A DNA stretch of 34,859 nt from Myxococcus llanfairpwllgwyngyllgogerychwyrndrobwllllantysiliogogogochensis. GTDB taxonomy: Bacteria > Myxococcota > Myxococcia > Myxococcales > Myxococcaceae. The notes below the pieces were generated by a model, which had not been told where the DNA came from, searched no databases, and saw only the letters and a list, made by a program, of their open reading frames with translations. Made by a program: the position numbers and the translations under genes. This document shows, piece by piece, positions 1 through 7,356 of this stretch. The stretch's first letter is position 1, and every line of letters begins with the position of its first letter. The stretch lies in contig NZ_VIFM01000108.1 in the NCBI RefSeq assembly GCF_006636215.1, forward strand, positions 1 to 34,859, in the 5' to 3' direction.

Positions 1-900
1 CCTCCGCCCCCTCCGCGTCGTGAGCCGCCCCCGCCCGTGCGCGAGGAGCAGGCGCCCCGGAACGGCACCCAGCAGCGCAACTCGCGCGTGGACACGCAGA
101 CGCAGGGCAACGTGGAGCAGCCGCGCGGCAACGTGGTCAGCGGCCAGTCCAGCTTCGAGGCGGGTGGCGCGCGGACCGAGGTGACCGGCAAGGGTCCTGG
201 TGGCATCGACACCCGCGCGTACGCGCAGGGGCCGACCTTTACGGCGGATGCCAAGGTGGACGCGGACGTGGGCCTGTCCGGCATCGATGTGAATCTCGCG
301 GTGGACATCGACGCCACGCTGGTGGAAGCGGGCGCCGGGGCCTCCAAGACGGTGGACTTCGAGATCGCCGGTGAGAAGTACTCGGTGGAACTGGACCTGG
401 AGGCCATGGGCAAGATTGGCGCCGAGGGCCACATCAACCTGGACCTGCACGTGGGCACGGACGGCAACCTGTCCATCAACGCCTCCGCGTCGGGCTTCGC
501 GGGTGCCCAGGCGAGCCTCACCGGCTCCATCGAGCTGAAGCACGAGGGCGACACCCTGGCCTCCGGCAGCATCACCGCCAGCGCCAGCGCGGGTGTCAGC
601 GGCGACGCGCACGCCAACGTCGGGCTGAACAACGGCAACCTGGAGTTCGACGTGGGCGTCGAGGCCACCGCGGGCCTGGGCCTGGGTGTGGACATCGAGG
701 GCTCGGTCAACGCGGGCAACGTGCTGAAGGCCGTGGGTGAGACGGCGGCCGCCGCGGGTGGCGAGGTCCTGGAGAACGTGGCCGAGGGTGCCATCAACGC
801 GGGTGGCGCGGTGGTCGACGCGGCCGGCGACGTCTTCTCCGGCGCGGTGGACAAGGGCAAGGACATCATCGAGGGCGTTGGCGACTTCCTCGGCCTGTAA
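1..900 (+). CDS. Ala/Gly-rich repetitive protein, 5' end missing
   Basis: The frame is already open at base 1 and ends with TAA at 898-900, so the gene begins upstream of the window; the GTG at 37 is only an internal codon. The visible 299 residues start with a proline/arginine stretch, then a polar disordered segment rich in Q, N and R. About 200 residues of alternating hydrophobic and polar residues follow (motifs such as SASGFAGAQASLTGS and VGLNNGNLEFDVGVEA), a pattern that suggests a beta-rich repetitive fold. The last 60 residues are Ala/Gly/Val-rich and probably amphipathic helix. I recognise no catalytic motif and assign no function. A surface, coat or structural role is possible but is only inferred from composition. 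The next gene, 63 bases downstream on the same strand, is a TPR protein that may be separately transcribed. Confidence 0.8.
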   Translation, partial: PPPPPRREPPPPVREEQAPRNGTQQRNSRVDTQTQGNVEQPRGNVVSGQSSFEAGGARTEVTGKGPGGIDTRAYAQGPTFTADAKVDADVGLSGIDVNLAVDIDATLVEAGAGASKTVDFEIAGEKYSVELDLEAMGKIGAEGHINLDLHVGTDGNLSINASASGFAGAQASLTGSIELKHEGDTLASGSITASASAGVSGDAHANVGLNNGNLEFDVGVEATAGLGLGVDIEGSVNAGNVLKAVGETAAAAGGEVLENVAEGAINAGGAVVDAAGDVFSGAVDKGKDIIEGVGDFLGL

Positions 901-907
901 TGCGAAT

Positions 908-921
908 CCGGAGCATTCCGG
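908..921 (+). terminator. Small hairpin after the first gene
   Basis: Eight bases after the TAA stop, CCGGA (908-912) and TCCGG (917-921) form a perfect 5-bp stem around a GCAT loop. No T tract follows. It may weaken read-through into the TPR gene, but the stem is short and such stems arise by chance in GC-rich DNA. Confidence 0.25.
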
Positions 922-963
922 CGATGCCTGGCCCCCCGGGGCTGGGCTAGAGTCGGCGAACCC

Positions 964-2136
964 ATGGCCGTCTCCAAGCTGGCTACCTCCGCGGCGCGAC
1001 TGATGAAGCAGGGCCTCCTCAAAGAGGCGGCCCGTGAGTTCCAGCTCGCACTCGACCAGGACCCCCAGGACGCGAGCGCGCTGCTCGGCCTCGCGCGTCT
1101 GCGCCTCGCGCAGCACGACGAGGACGCGGCGCGCGGCCTCCTGGACCAACTGGTCTCACTCCACCCCACGCATCCCGAAGCGCTGAGCCACCTGGCGCGG
1201 ATGAACGCCGAGAAGGGGGATGCGAGCGCGCTGGAACTGCTCGCGGCCCTCGCCGCGCAGCCCACGGCGGGCTTCTTCGAGGTGCTCAACCACGGCCGGG
1301 GGCTGCTCGCGCACCAGAAGTACGCGCAGGCCGTCAGCCCGCTGGAGCATGCGCTGGCGATGCAGCCGGGCAATGCCCAGACGCTCACGTACCTGGGCAA
1401 GGCACACCAGGGGACGGGCAACCTGGACGCGGCGCTCAAGGCGTACCAGGAGGCGGCCGAGGCGACTCGCACCGAGCACCTCCCCTTCCTGCTGGCCTCG
1501 CGTGTCCAGGTGCTCCAGGGCCAGATTGGTCCGGCGCTGGTGACGCTGCGGCAGGCCATCCTGCGCAAGCCCACGGAGCCGTCGCTGTTCCGCGAGTTCG
1601 CGTCGCTGTGCCTCTTCGCGGGGGCGCCCGACGCGGCGATGCGCGCGGCCATCGAGCTGCGGCTGAAGCTGCCGGAGAGCGCGGACGCCATCTACCTGCA
1701 TGGCCTGTCCGCCTTCGTGGCGGGCAAGAACGAGGATGCCGACCGCATCCTGCGCGAGGCGCTCGAGAAGGCCCCGGGCAATGCCCAGGTGCGCGTGGCG
1801 CTCGCCAAGGTCCGGCGCAGGCTGGGCGACGACGCGGAGGCGAAGAAGCTGCTGGAGGAGACGCTGACGTTCGCTCCTGGCGACGTGGGCGCGGCCAACG
1901 ACCTCTCCGTGCTGCACCTGTCCAAGCCCGGAGGCGCCAACGCCGCCCGGAAGGTGCTCTCCGAGGCGCTGAAGGCGAACCCGGACGACCCGGGCCTGCA
2001 CCTCAACCTGGCGCTCGCGCTGGCGGACAGCGACGCGGCGACGGCGCTCACCCACGCCCGGCGCGCCCAGGCCAGCGAGGACAAGAACATCCGCGAGCAG
2101 GCGGATCGGCTCGTCACCGCGCTCGCGCCGCACTGA
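964..2136 (+). CDS. TPR repeat protein
   Basis: The 390-residue product is built almost entirely of tetratricopeptide-like helical pairs. Recurrent signatures such as EAAREFQLALDQDP, YAQAVSPLEHALAMQP, AALKAYQEA, EDADRILREALEKAP and EAKKLLEETLTFAP occur about every 34 residues along the whole length. There is no signal peptide or membrane segment, so a cytoplasmic scaffold is likely. TPR proteins bind other proteins, and nothing here names the partner. The ATG at 964 is preceded only by a weak purine stretch; no better start lies nearby in frame. The gene ends at the edge of a tandem repeat array and is convergent with the next gene. The fold is certain; the role is unknown. Confidence 0.9.
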   Translation: MAVSKLATSAARLMKQGLLKEAAREFQLALDQDPQDASALLGLARLRLAQHDEDAARGLLDQLVSLHPTHPEALSHLARMNAEKGDASALELLAALAAQPTAGFFEVLNHGRGLLAHQKYAQAVSPLEHALAMQPGNAQTLTYLGKAHQGTGNLDAALKAYQEAAEATRTEHLPFLLASRVQVLQGQIGPALVTLRQAILRKPTEPSLFREFASLCLFAGAPDAAMRAAIELRLKLPESADAIYLHGLSAFVAGKNEDADRILREALEKAPGNAQVRVALAKVRRRLGDDAEAKKLLEETLTFAPGDVGAANDLSVLHLSKPGGANAARKVLSEALKANPDDPGLHLNLALALADSDAATALTHARRAQASEDKNIREQADRLVTALAPH

Positions 2137-2196
2137 AGCAGCACGCCCTGGGCGCCGCGAGTACTCGCGGCGCCTGGGCTCACACCTCCGCGAGCG

Positions 2197-2557
2197 GTGG
2201 ACCGGCGCAGCACCGCGCTCGGTCCTCGCGGCAACACCCTTCCATGGAGGTGGACCAGCGCGGCACCGCGCTCGGTCCTCGCGGGTGAGCAACAACGCCG
2301 CAACATCCTTGCAGGAAGGTGGACCAGCGCGGCGCCGCGCTCGGTCCTCGCGGGTGAGCAACAACACCGCAACATCCTTGCAGGAAGGTGGACCAGCGCG
2401 GCACCGCGCTCGGTCCTCGCGGGTGAGCAACAACACCGCAACATCCTTGCAGGAAGGTGGACCAGCGCGGCACCGCGCTCGGTCCTCGCGGGTGAGCAAC
2501 AACGCCGCAACATCCTTGCAGGAAGGTGGACCAGCGCGGCACCGCGCTCGGTCCTCA
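2197..2557. repeat. Tandem array of 69-bp hairpin-bearing repeats
   Basis: The 458 bases between the convergent genes ending at 2136 and 2595 hold no credible gene but do hold this array. Units begin with GTGGACC at 2197, 2250, 2319, 2388, 2457 and 2526. Four are full 69-bp copies. The first is 53 bp, lacking 16 internal bases, and the last is cut after about 32 bases. Each unit carries a strong inverted repeat: GGACC and GGTCC enclose AGCGCGG-CA-CCGCGCT, with one bulged C. A second small hairpin, TCCT-TGC-AGGA, sits at the end of each full unit. Full copies differ at only two positions. Because 69 is a multiple of three, long open frames run through the array in several frames; these are by-products. 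Possible roles are a bidirectional terminator cluster or a variable-number repeat. It is not a CRISPR, because there are no unique spacers. Confidence 0.95.
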
Positions 2558-2594
2558 CGCGAGCGGCAACAGGCGGCCGTTAGCGCGTCGCCAC

Positions 2595-3413
2595 CTAGCC
2601 CCGAAGCAGCCCCAGCGCGCCGAGCACCTCGGGGTACACCTTGCTGGCGAAGTACCGTCCGCCCGCGATGGTGAAGTGCACGCCGTCGCTCATCCGTAGC
2701 TTCATCGGCTTGCGGAAGCCCTCGACGCGCGCCTGGAGCAGCGCCTTGCCGTGCGCATCGGTGAAGTACCCGCGCGTGTCGACATAGCGCGCATCCGCGC
2801 GGGAGCTGATGACCTCGCGCTGGAGTCCCCGGATGAGGCTCAGCTTCTGCTCGAAGCGCTTCAGCCCCGTCGCGGGCAGCTCCAGCCAGACAATCTTCCG
2901 CCCCGGCGCGGCGATGACGCTCGCGAACGAGTCGATGCGCCGACGGTACGCGTCCTCCCACCCGGGCTTGCCCCAGTGGACCGGCTTGCCACCGCTGCGC
3001 TCCAGCAGCGACTGCCCATCATTGCCACCGAGGATGACCACCACCACGTCGGGCTGGTGGCGCTTCACTTCCTCCTCGCCCACCTCCATCCAGTCGAAGA
3101 AGTCCGGACGCGCCAGCCCCGTGGACGACCGGGCGCGGCGCGACGCGCGAATCTCCGGATGCGCCTCCAGCCGGGCCAGCAGGTAGTCCCCGAAGCCGGT
3201 GGCGATGAGGCTGTCGCCCAACAGCAACACGGAGCGCGGCCGCTCGGCGACGGGAGGCACCGGAGCCGCCGCGTCGGGAGCCGACGGCAACACGGGGGCC
3301 GCGCGCACGGCGTCGGACACGGAGCCGGCATCCTGCGCGGATGGAGCGGCCCACGCGAACCCGGTGGAGAAGACGACGAAGACGACGAAACCACGCGTGA
3401 AACGGTTCTGCAT
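2595..3413 (-). CDS. Secreted SGNH/GDSL-type hydrolase (DUF459-like)
   Basis: The chosen ATG at 3413 gives a 272-residue protein that opens with a signal peptide (MQNRFTRGFVVFVVFSTGFA, probable cleavage in the following WAA-P stretch). The frame extends 34 codons further upstream, but that part looks non-coding and would bury the signal. A proline/alanine-rich linker runs to about residue 58, then an SGNH hydrolase domain. The nucleophile motif is GDS (Ser68), the block III motif is GGND (Asn131), and the catalytic Asp/His pair is in SDGVHFT (Asp243, His246). The arrangement resembles the DUF459 group of SGNH hydrolases, which act in the periplasm or cell envelope, probably as an esterase or acetyltransferase-like enzyme on glycans. 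The substrate is unknown. The gene lies 85 bases downstream of an alpha/beta hydrolase on the same strand. Confidence 0.85.
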   Translation of the reverse strand: MQNRFTRGFVVFVVFSTGFAWAAPSAQDAGSVSDAVRAAPVLPSAPDAAAPVPPVAERPRSVLLLGDSLIATGFGDYLLARLEAHPEIRASRRARSSTGLARPDFFDWMEVGEEEVKRHQPDVVVVILGGNDGQSLLERSGGKPVHWGKPGWEDAYRRRIDSFASVIAAPGRKIVWLELPATGLKRFEQKLSLIRGLQREVISSRADARYVDTRGYFTDAHGKALLQARVEGFRKPMKLRMSDGVHFTIAGGRYFASKVYPEVLGALGLLRG

Positions 3414-3498
3414 TCGGGGACGCACGGTAGCGGCAGGCCGCCGTCCCGTACATCCCCCTTTCACTCCGTCCACCCCTGGACAAGAGCCCCTCCCCGCG

Positions 3499-4254
3499 TC
3501 AGGCCGCCGACACACTCCGCGCGAACGACAGTCCGGCCAGCCATGGCCCGAGCAGCTCCGCGCACGCCTCCGGGTGGGTGAAGTACGGCACGTGTCCCGC
3601 CCCGCGCAGCAGATGCCGGGGCGTCCCGGGAGGCAGCGACTCCCCCAGCTTCGTCAGCGTGGAGGGAGGCACCAGCATGTCCCGGTCGCCCTGGATGCAG
3701 ACACAGGAGACGTCCAGCCGACGCAGCTCGGGCGGAGGCGCTTCGCCGTGAATGGCGAGCGCGCGGTGCCACGTGCTGCGGCGCTCCAGCGCGGTGGTGG
3801 GCACCACCTCCGGGACTCGGGCGAAGGGAACGGGCCGCCACGCCGCCAGCCCCGCGGCGACCACACCGGGCCGACCCCACAGGGCGATGGGCCCCATCAT
3901 CCCAATGAGCAGGCCGCGAGGGCCCAGGTGCGCCGTGCGCGTGAAAGACCCCAGGAACGCCACGCCCCGCACCACGCCGGCCGCCGCGAGGTGCGCGGCC
4001 ACCATGCCTCCGAACGAGCTGGCCACCACCGCGTCCATCGGCCCCGCGGCCCGCAGGACCTGCCGCGCCAGGGCTCCCGCACCCAGGGCCGCATGCTCAC
4101 CCTCCGGGTACTCGACGAGCACGGGACGGGCAACCGAGGACAACACTCCGGCGAGCGCACGGAAGCCCGAGCCACGGGCTCCCAATCCAGGCAGCAGGAG
4201 CACCCTCGGCCCCTCGCCCCGCCCTACCTCCGTGAGCTGTACCTCCGCGCGCAT
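3499..4254 (-). CDS. Alpha/beta-fold hydrolase
   Basis: This 251-residue cytoplasmic protein carries the classical alpha/beta hydrolase elements: an oxyanion-hole segment LLLPGLGARGSGF near residue 20, a nucleophile elbow A-S-S-F-G with Ser80, the acid in GDRD (Asp192) and the catalytic histidine in GAGHVPYF (His221). The first position of the elbow is Ala rather than the common Gly. The ATG at 4254 was chosen because a good GAGGGAG ribosome site precedes it and homology-like sequence starts there; the frame is open further upstream but that part overlaps the ATPase gene. Only one base separates its ATG from the stop of the ABC ATPase, so the two are probably co-transcribed and translationally coupled. 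The substrate cannot be told, although the linkage hints at processing of an imported compound. Confidence 0.85.
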   Translation of the reverse strand: MRAEVQLTEVGRGEGPRVLLLPGLGARGSGFRALAGVLSSVARPVLVEYPEGEHAALGAGALARQVLRAAGPMDAVVASSFGGMVAAHLAAAGVVRGVAFLGSFTRTAHLGPRGLLIGMMGPIALWGRPGVVAAGLAAWRPVPFARVPEVVPTTALERRSTWHRALAIHGEAPPPELRRLDVSCVCIQGDRDMLVPPSTLTKLGESLPPGTPRHLLRGAGHVPYFTHPEACAELLGPWLAGLSFARSVSAA

Positions 4255-4255
4255 G

Positions 4256-5077
4256 TCACTCCCTCGCCGTGGCCGCGGGGAACACCGCGGAGACGCCGGT
4301 TCTGCCCGGCTCGGGCTCCACGGCCGGCTCCTGACGCACGGCACGCTCCAGGCCGAGGAAGGCCCGGGTGCGTTCATGTCGGGGCCGCTCCAACACCTGC
4401 GCCGGAGGACCTTCCTCCAGGATGCGCCCGCCATGCAGCACCAGCATCCGCGAGGCCAGCTCCCGGGCGAAGCGCATCTCGTGTGTCACCGCCACCAGGG
4501 TGAGTCCGTCCTCGCGGAGTCGTGACAGCAACTCCACCAGCTCGCCCACCCGCTCGGGGTCCAACGCGCTGGTGGGCTCGTCCAGCAACAGGGCCTCCGG
4601 CTCCATCGCCAGCGCCCGGGCGATGGCCACCCGCTGCTGCTCGCCACCGGACAGCTCCGACGGATAGGCCCCTTCGCGGTGCGACAGGCCCACCTTCTCC
4701 AGCAGCGCGCGCCCCAGCTCGGTGGCCGCCTTCGCGTCCAGGCCCCTCACGTACCGGGGCGCCTCGATGACGTTACCCAGCGCGGTGCGGTGCGCGAACA
4801 GGTGCCACTGCTGGAAGACGAAGCCCACGCGGCGCCGGATGTTGGACACCTGGGCACCCCGTGCACGTTGAACTCCAGGTGCCAGCACGTCGTCACCCAC
4901 CCGGATGGAGCCCGCGTCGAACGGCTCCAGTCCATTCAGGCATCGCAAGAGCGTGCTCTTGCCACTGCCCGAGGGGCCCACCAACGCCACCACCTCACCG
5001 GGGGCGAAGCAGGCGCTGATTCCGTCCAGTACCGTGCGCCCGTCATAGCGCTTGCACAGGTCCTTCACTTCAATCAT
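4256..5077 (-). CDS. Polar amino-acid ABC transporter ATP-binding protein
   Basis: The 273-residue product is a complete ABC ATPase of the GlnQ/HisP type. It has Walker A GPSGSGKST (residues 34-42), Q-loop QQ at 89-90, signature LSGGEQQ (142-148), Walker B LLLDE (163-167) followed by PTSALDP, and the H-loop in AVTHEM. The last 30 residues are a Pro/Glu/Arg-rich tail beyond the usual end of this family, which is about 240-250 residues. The ATG at 5077 overlaps the stop of the upstream fused binding-protein/permease gene by four bases (ATGA), a sign of translational coupling. It should bind the EAA loop of that permease and power uptake of an amino acid or similar small polar solute. The precise substrate is not readable. 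Confidence 0.95.
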   Translation of the reverse strand: MIEVKDLCKRYDGRTVLDGISACFAPGEVVALVGPSGSGKSTLLRCLNGLEPFDAGSIRVGDDVLAPGVQRARGAQVSNIRRRVGFVFQQWHLFAHRTALGNVIEAPRYVRGLDAKAATELGRALLEKVGLSHREGAYPSELSGGEQQRVAIARALAMEPEALLLDEPTSALDPERVGELVELLSRLREDGLTLVAVTHEMRFARELASRMLVLHGGRILEEGPPAQVLERPRHERTRAFLGLERAVRQEPAVEPEPGRTGVSAVFPAATARE

Positions 5078-6555
5078 CCGCGTTCCAACCTCGCTTCCAA
5101 CCGCCTCGCCAGCAGCGACAGAGGGTAGCTCATCGCCAGGTAGAGCGCCGCGCACAGCGCACCGGGCAACAACCAGCTGCGAACATCCACCGCGGTAATC
5201 GTCATCCGCTTGGTGAGTTCGACAACGGAGATGACGGACACCAGGGAGCTGTCCTTGAGCAGCGCGATGAAGTCGTTGGTGGCGCTCGGCAGCGCGACGC
5301 GGAACGCCTGGGGGAAGATGACCCGGCGCAGCGCCAGCGGCGTGGACATGCCCAGCGCGAGCGCCGCCTCCAACTGCCCGCGAGGCACCGCCAGCACCCC
5401 CGCCCGGTACACCTCCGCCTCGTAGGCCGCGTAGTTCAGCCCCAGCCCCAGCACCGCGGCGCTGAGCGCATCCAGCCGCAACACGCCCGCGAGGCCGTAG
5501 TAGAGGACATAGAGTTGCAACAACACGGGGGTGCCGCGAAACAGCTCCACGTACAGCGACGCCAGCCGCCCCAGCCAGCGTGGGCCATACAGCCGCGCCA
5601 GCGCCAGCCCCATGCCCAGCGGCACCGCGAGCGCCATCGCCCCCACGGAGACCACCAGCGTCACCAGCGAAGCCTGGAGGAACATCACCCACTGCGCCCA
5701 GCCCAGCCTGGGCGCCTGCGTCTGCGCGAGCACCTCGCGCGTCTGCGCATCCGACCACTCCACCATCCGCTGCTGCGCGGCGCTGTCGATGTTCCACCGC
5801 GCGAAGATTCGCCGGAGTTCACCCGAGCGGGCGATGTGCCCCAGCGCCACGTCCAGCGCCGCGCGCAGGTCCTCGTCCCCGGGCCGCACGGCGATGGCGT
5901 AGTAGCCCTCGCCCACGTCTCCCACCACGCGCAGCCCCGCCCGGGGCTGTCCGTAGCGCTGGGCGATGAGGTCATCCATCAGCACCGCATCCACCCGCCC
6001 CTGCTCCAGGTCGATGTACGGCTCCTCCACGCCTTCGTACGGCACCGCCTGGATGCCCTCGCGCTGGAGCAGATCCCACGCCTGGGAGTTGGCCAACGTC
6101 CCCACGCGCCGACCTCGCAGGGACGCGAGGCCCGTGACGGTGTCGTCATCGCGCCGGGCCAGCAGCCTCAGTTGGAAGATGAAGTACGGACGCGTGAAGA
6201 GGATGCGTCCACTGCGCGCGGGCGTGATTTCAATCCCGTTCAGCGCCACGTCGAACGAGCCTCGCTCCAGTGAGGGAATCAGGCTGGACCAGTCGTTCTG
6301 GATGAAGCGGGCGCGCACGCCCAGCTCCCTCGCGAGCGCGTCCGCCAGCTCCACCTCGAAGCCACGCATGCGCCCGGGCACCTCCGGGTCCTCCATCGCG
6401 TACGGCTCCCCACCCTGCGCGTCCGCGCCCCACCGCAGCTCGCCTGCCCGTCGCACCCGCTCCAGTCCCACCTCCTGCCTCTGGACGCAGGACGTCATCA
6501 GCACCGAGAGCACGAACAAGGCACCGGCACCGCGCCGCACTGCACTCACATTCAT
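5074..6555 (-). CDS. Fused solute-binding protein and permease of a polar amino-acid ABC transporter
   Basis: This 493-residue protein joins two normally separate subunits. It starts with a signal-like hydrophobic stretch ending at Cys23 (LMTSC, an imperfect lipobox). Residues 30-258 form a family 3 solute-binding domain (GELRWGADAQGGEPYAM near the start, DWSSLIPSLERGSFD, then GIEITPARSGRI). Residues 285-490 form a HisM/GlnP-like permease with about five membrane segments and the EAA loop EAALALGMSTPLALRRVIFP (396-415). The ATG at 6555 was preferred over a GTG at 6570 because GTGGGAG lies eight bases before it. The binding domain would face the periplasm, tethered to the channel. Such fusions occur in some glutamine transporters, but separate subunits are the usual proteobacterial arrangement. 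It heads a three-gene operon with the ATPase and an alpha/beta hydrolase. Confidence 0.92.
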   Translation of the reverse strand: MNVSAVRRGAGALFVLSVLMTSCVQRQEVGLERVRRAGELRWGADAQGGEPYAMEDPEVPGRMRGFEVELADALARELGVRARFIQNDWSSLIPSLERGSFDVALNGIEITPARSGRILFTRPYFIFQLRLLARRDDDTVTGLASLRGRRVGTLANSQAWDLLQREGIQAVPYEGVEEPYIDLEQGRVDAVLMDDLIAQRYGQPRAGLRVVGDVGEGYYAIAVRPGDEDLRAALDVALGHIARSGELRRIFARWNIDSAAQQRMVEWSDAQTREVLAQTQAPRLGWAQWVMFLQASLVTLVVSVGAMALAVPLGMGLALARLYGPRWLGRLASLYVELFRGTPVLLQLYVLYYGLAGVLRLDALSAAVLGLGLNYAAYEAEVYRAGVLAVPRGQLEAALALGMSTPLALRRVIFPQAFRVALPSATNDFIALLKDSSLVSVISVVELTKRMTITAVDVRSWLLPGALCAALYLAMSYPLSLLARRLEARLERG

Positions 6556-6607
6556 TCCGGGGACTCCCACTCTGTAGCAGGTGCAGGTGTGACCCAGTAT
6601 TCAGGTC

Positions 6608-6636
6608 CTGACACTTTCTCCGGGACCCCGTACTAG
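6608..6636 (+). promoter_or_regulatory. Possible housekeeping promoter for the two-component operon
   Basis: CTGACA (6608-6613) and TACTAG (6631-6636) are separated by 17 bases and lie 28 bases before the ATG at 6664. The -35 matches five of six consensus positions and the -10 only three. This is the divergent space between the transporter operon and the response regulator. The call rests on pattern alone. Confidence 0.35.
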
Positions 6637-6663
6637 AGTGCCGCGCCAGAGGAGCAAGGCGTC

Positions 6664-7356
6664 ATGGAAGCATACAAGGTGCTGGTGGTGGACGACGAGC
6701 CGCAGGTGGCACACGCCTTGAGGCGGCTGCTGCGGCGCGAGGGTTTCGACGTCCAGCTCGCGTTCAACGGAGAGGAGGCCCTGGAGCGGCTCAAGGGCTT
6801 CAGTCCGGACATCGTCCTGACGGACTTCCGGATGCCGGGGATGACGGGCAGCGAGCTGCTGCAACGAATCAAGCGCAGCCATCCGCTCGCGCTGCGGCTC
6901 ATCATCTCGGGCTACGCCGACTTCAAGTCGGTGGTGGCCTCGGTGAACGAAGGCGAAATCTGTCGTTTCATCAGCAAGCCATGGGACGACGCGGAGCTGG
7001 TGACGTACCTGTCAGGCCTTCTGCGCCACCGCGAGACGCTCGCCCAGCTCTACGCTCCGTTCCGCTCAGCGCACCAGGGTGTCAGCGCCGAGGTGAGCCC
7101 GACGGACGCGGCGCTCGTGCTGAAGGTGCAGGTGGCGGACCCTTCGTTCCCGGCGGAGCAGGCCGTGTCCATCATCGAGCGCTTCGCGGGCCTGCTGGCG
7201 GATGACAGCCTGAAGGTCGTCGGGGGCCTGCTGGAGCGCTTCGGCGGACGGCTGTCCTTCGTCGCGGAGGTGGGCGGCCCCCAGCGCCTGCGGCTGGAAT
7301 TGCCGATGCGGGCGGAGCCGACGCCCGTCGTCCGACGGGGGCTCGGAGAGGCATGA
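6664..7356 (+). CDS. Response regulator with receiver domain and degenerate ATPase-like tail
   Basis: Residues 4-125 are a canonical CheY-like receiver: the acidic pair Asp10/Asp11, the phosphoacceptor Asp54 in VLTDFRMPG, the switch Ser82 in IISGYAD, and Lys105 in FISKPWDD. The SKPWD form is common in the RpfG-like group, but no HD-GYP or DNA-binding domain follows. Instead, about 100 residues resemble the last half of a histidine kinase ATPase domain (ALVLKVQVADPSF, then VVGGLLERFGGRL and LRLELPM), with the ATP-binding glycines lost. A GGAG site lies upstream of the ATG at 6664. The gene overlaps the downstream kinase by four bases (ATGA), so the kinase is the likely phosphodonor. The output is unclear: it may act by protein contact rather than on DNA. 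Confidence 0.92.
   Translation: MEAYKVLVVDDEPQVAHALRRLLRREGFDVQLAFNGEEALERLKGFSPDIVLTDFRMPGMTGSELLQRIKRSHPLALRLIISGYADFKSVVASVNEGEICRFISKPWDDAELVTYLSGLLRHRETLAQLYAPFRSAHQGVSAEVSPTDAALVLKVQVADPSFPAEQAVSIIERFAGLLADDSLKVVGGLLERFGGRLSFVAEVGGPQRLRLELPMRAEPTPVVRRGLGEA

Noticed and set aside
2197..2557. CRISPR array
   Set aside because: The units are contiguous copies with no variable spacers, and no cas genes are present.
2180..2583. Several open frames through the tandem repeats in both directions
   Set aside because: The 69-bp period is divisible by three and stop-free in several frames, so the frames persist without selection; their products are simple repeats.
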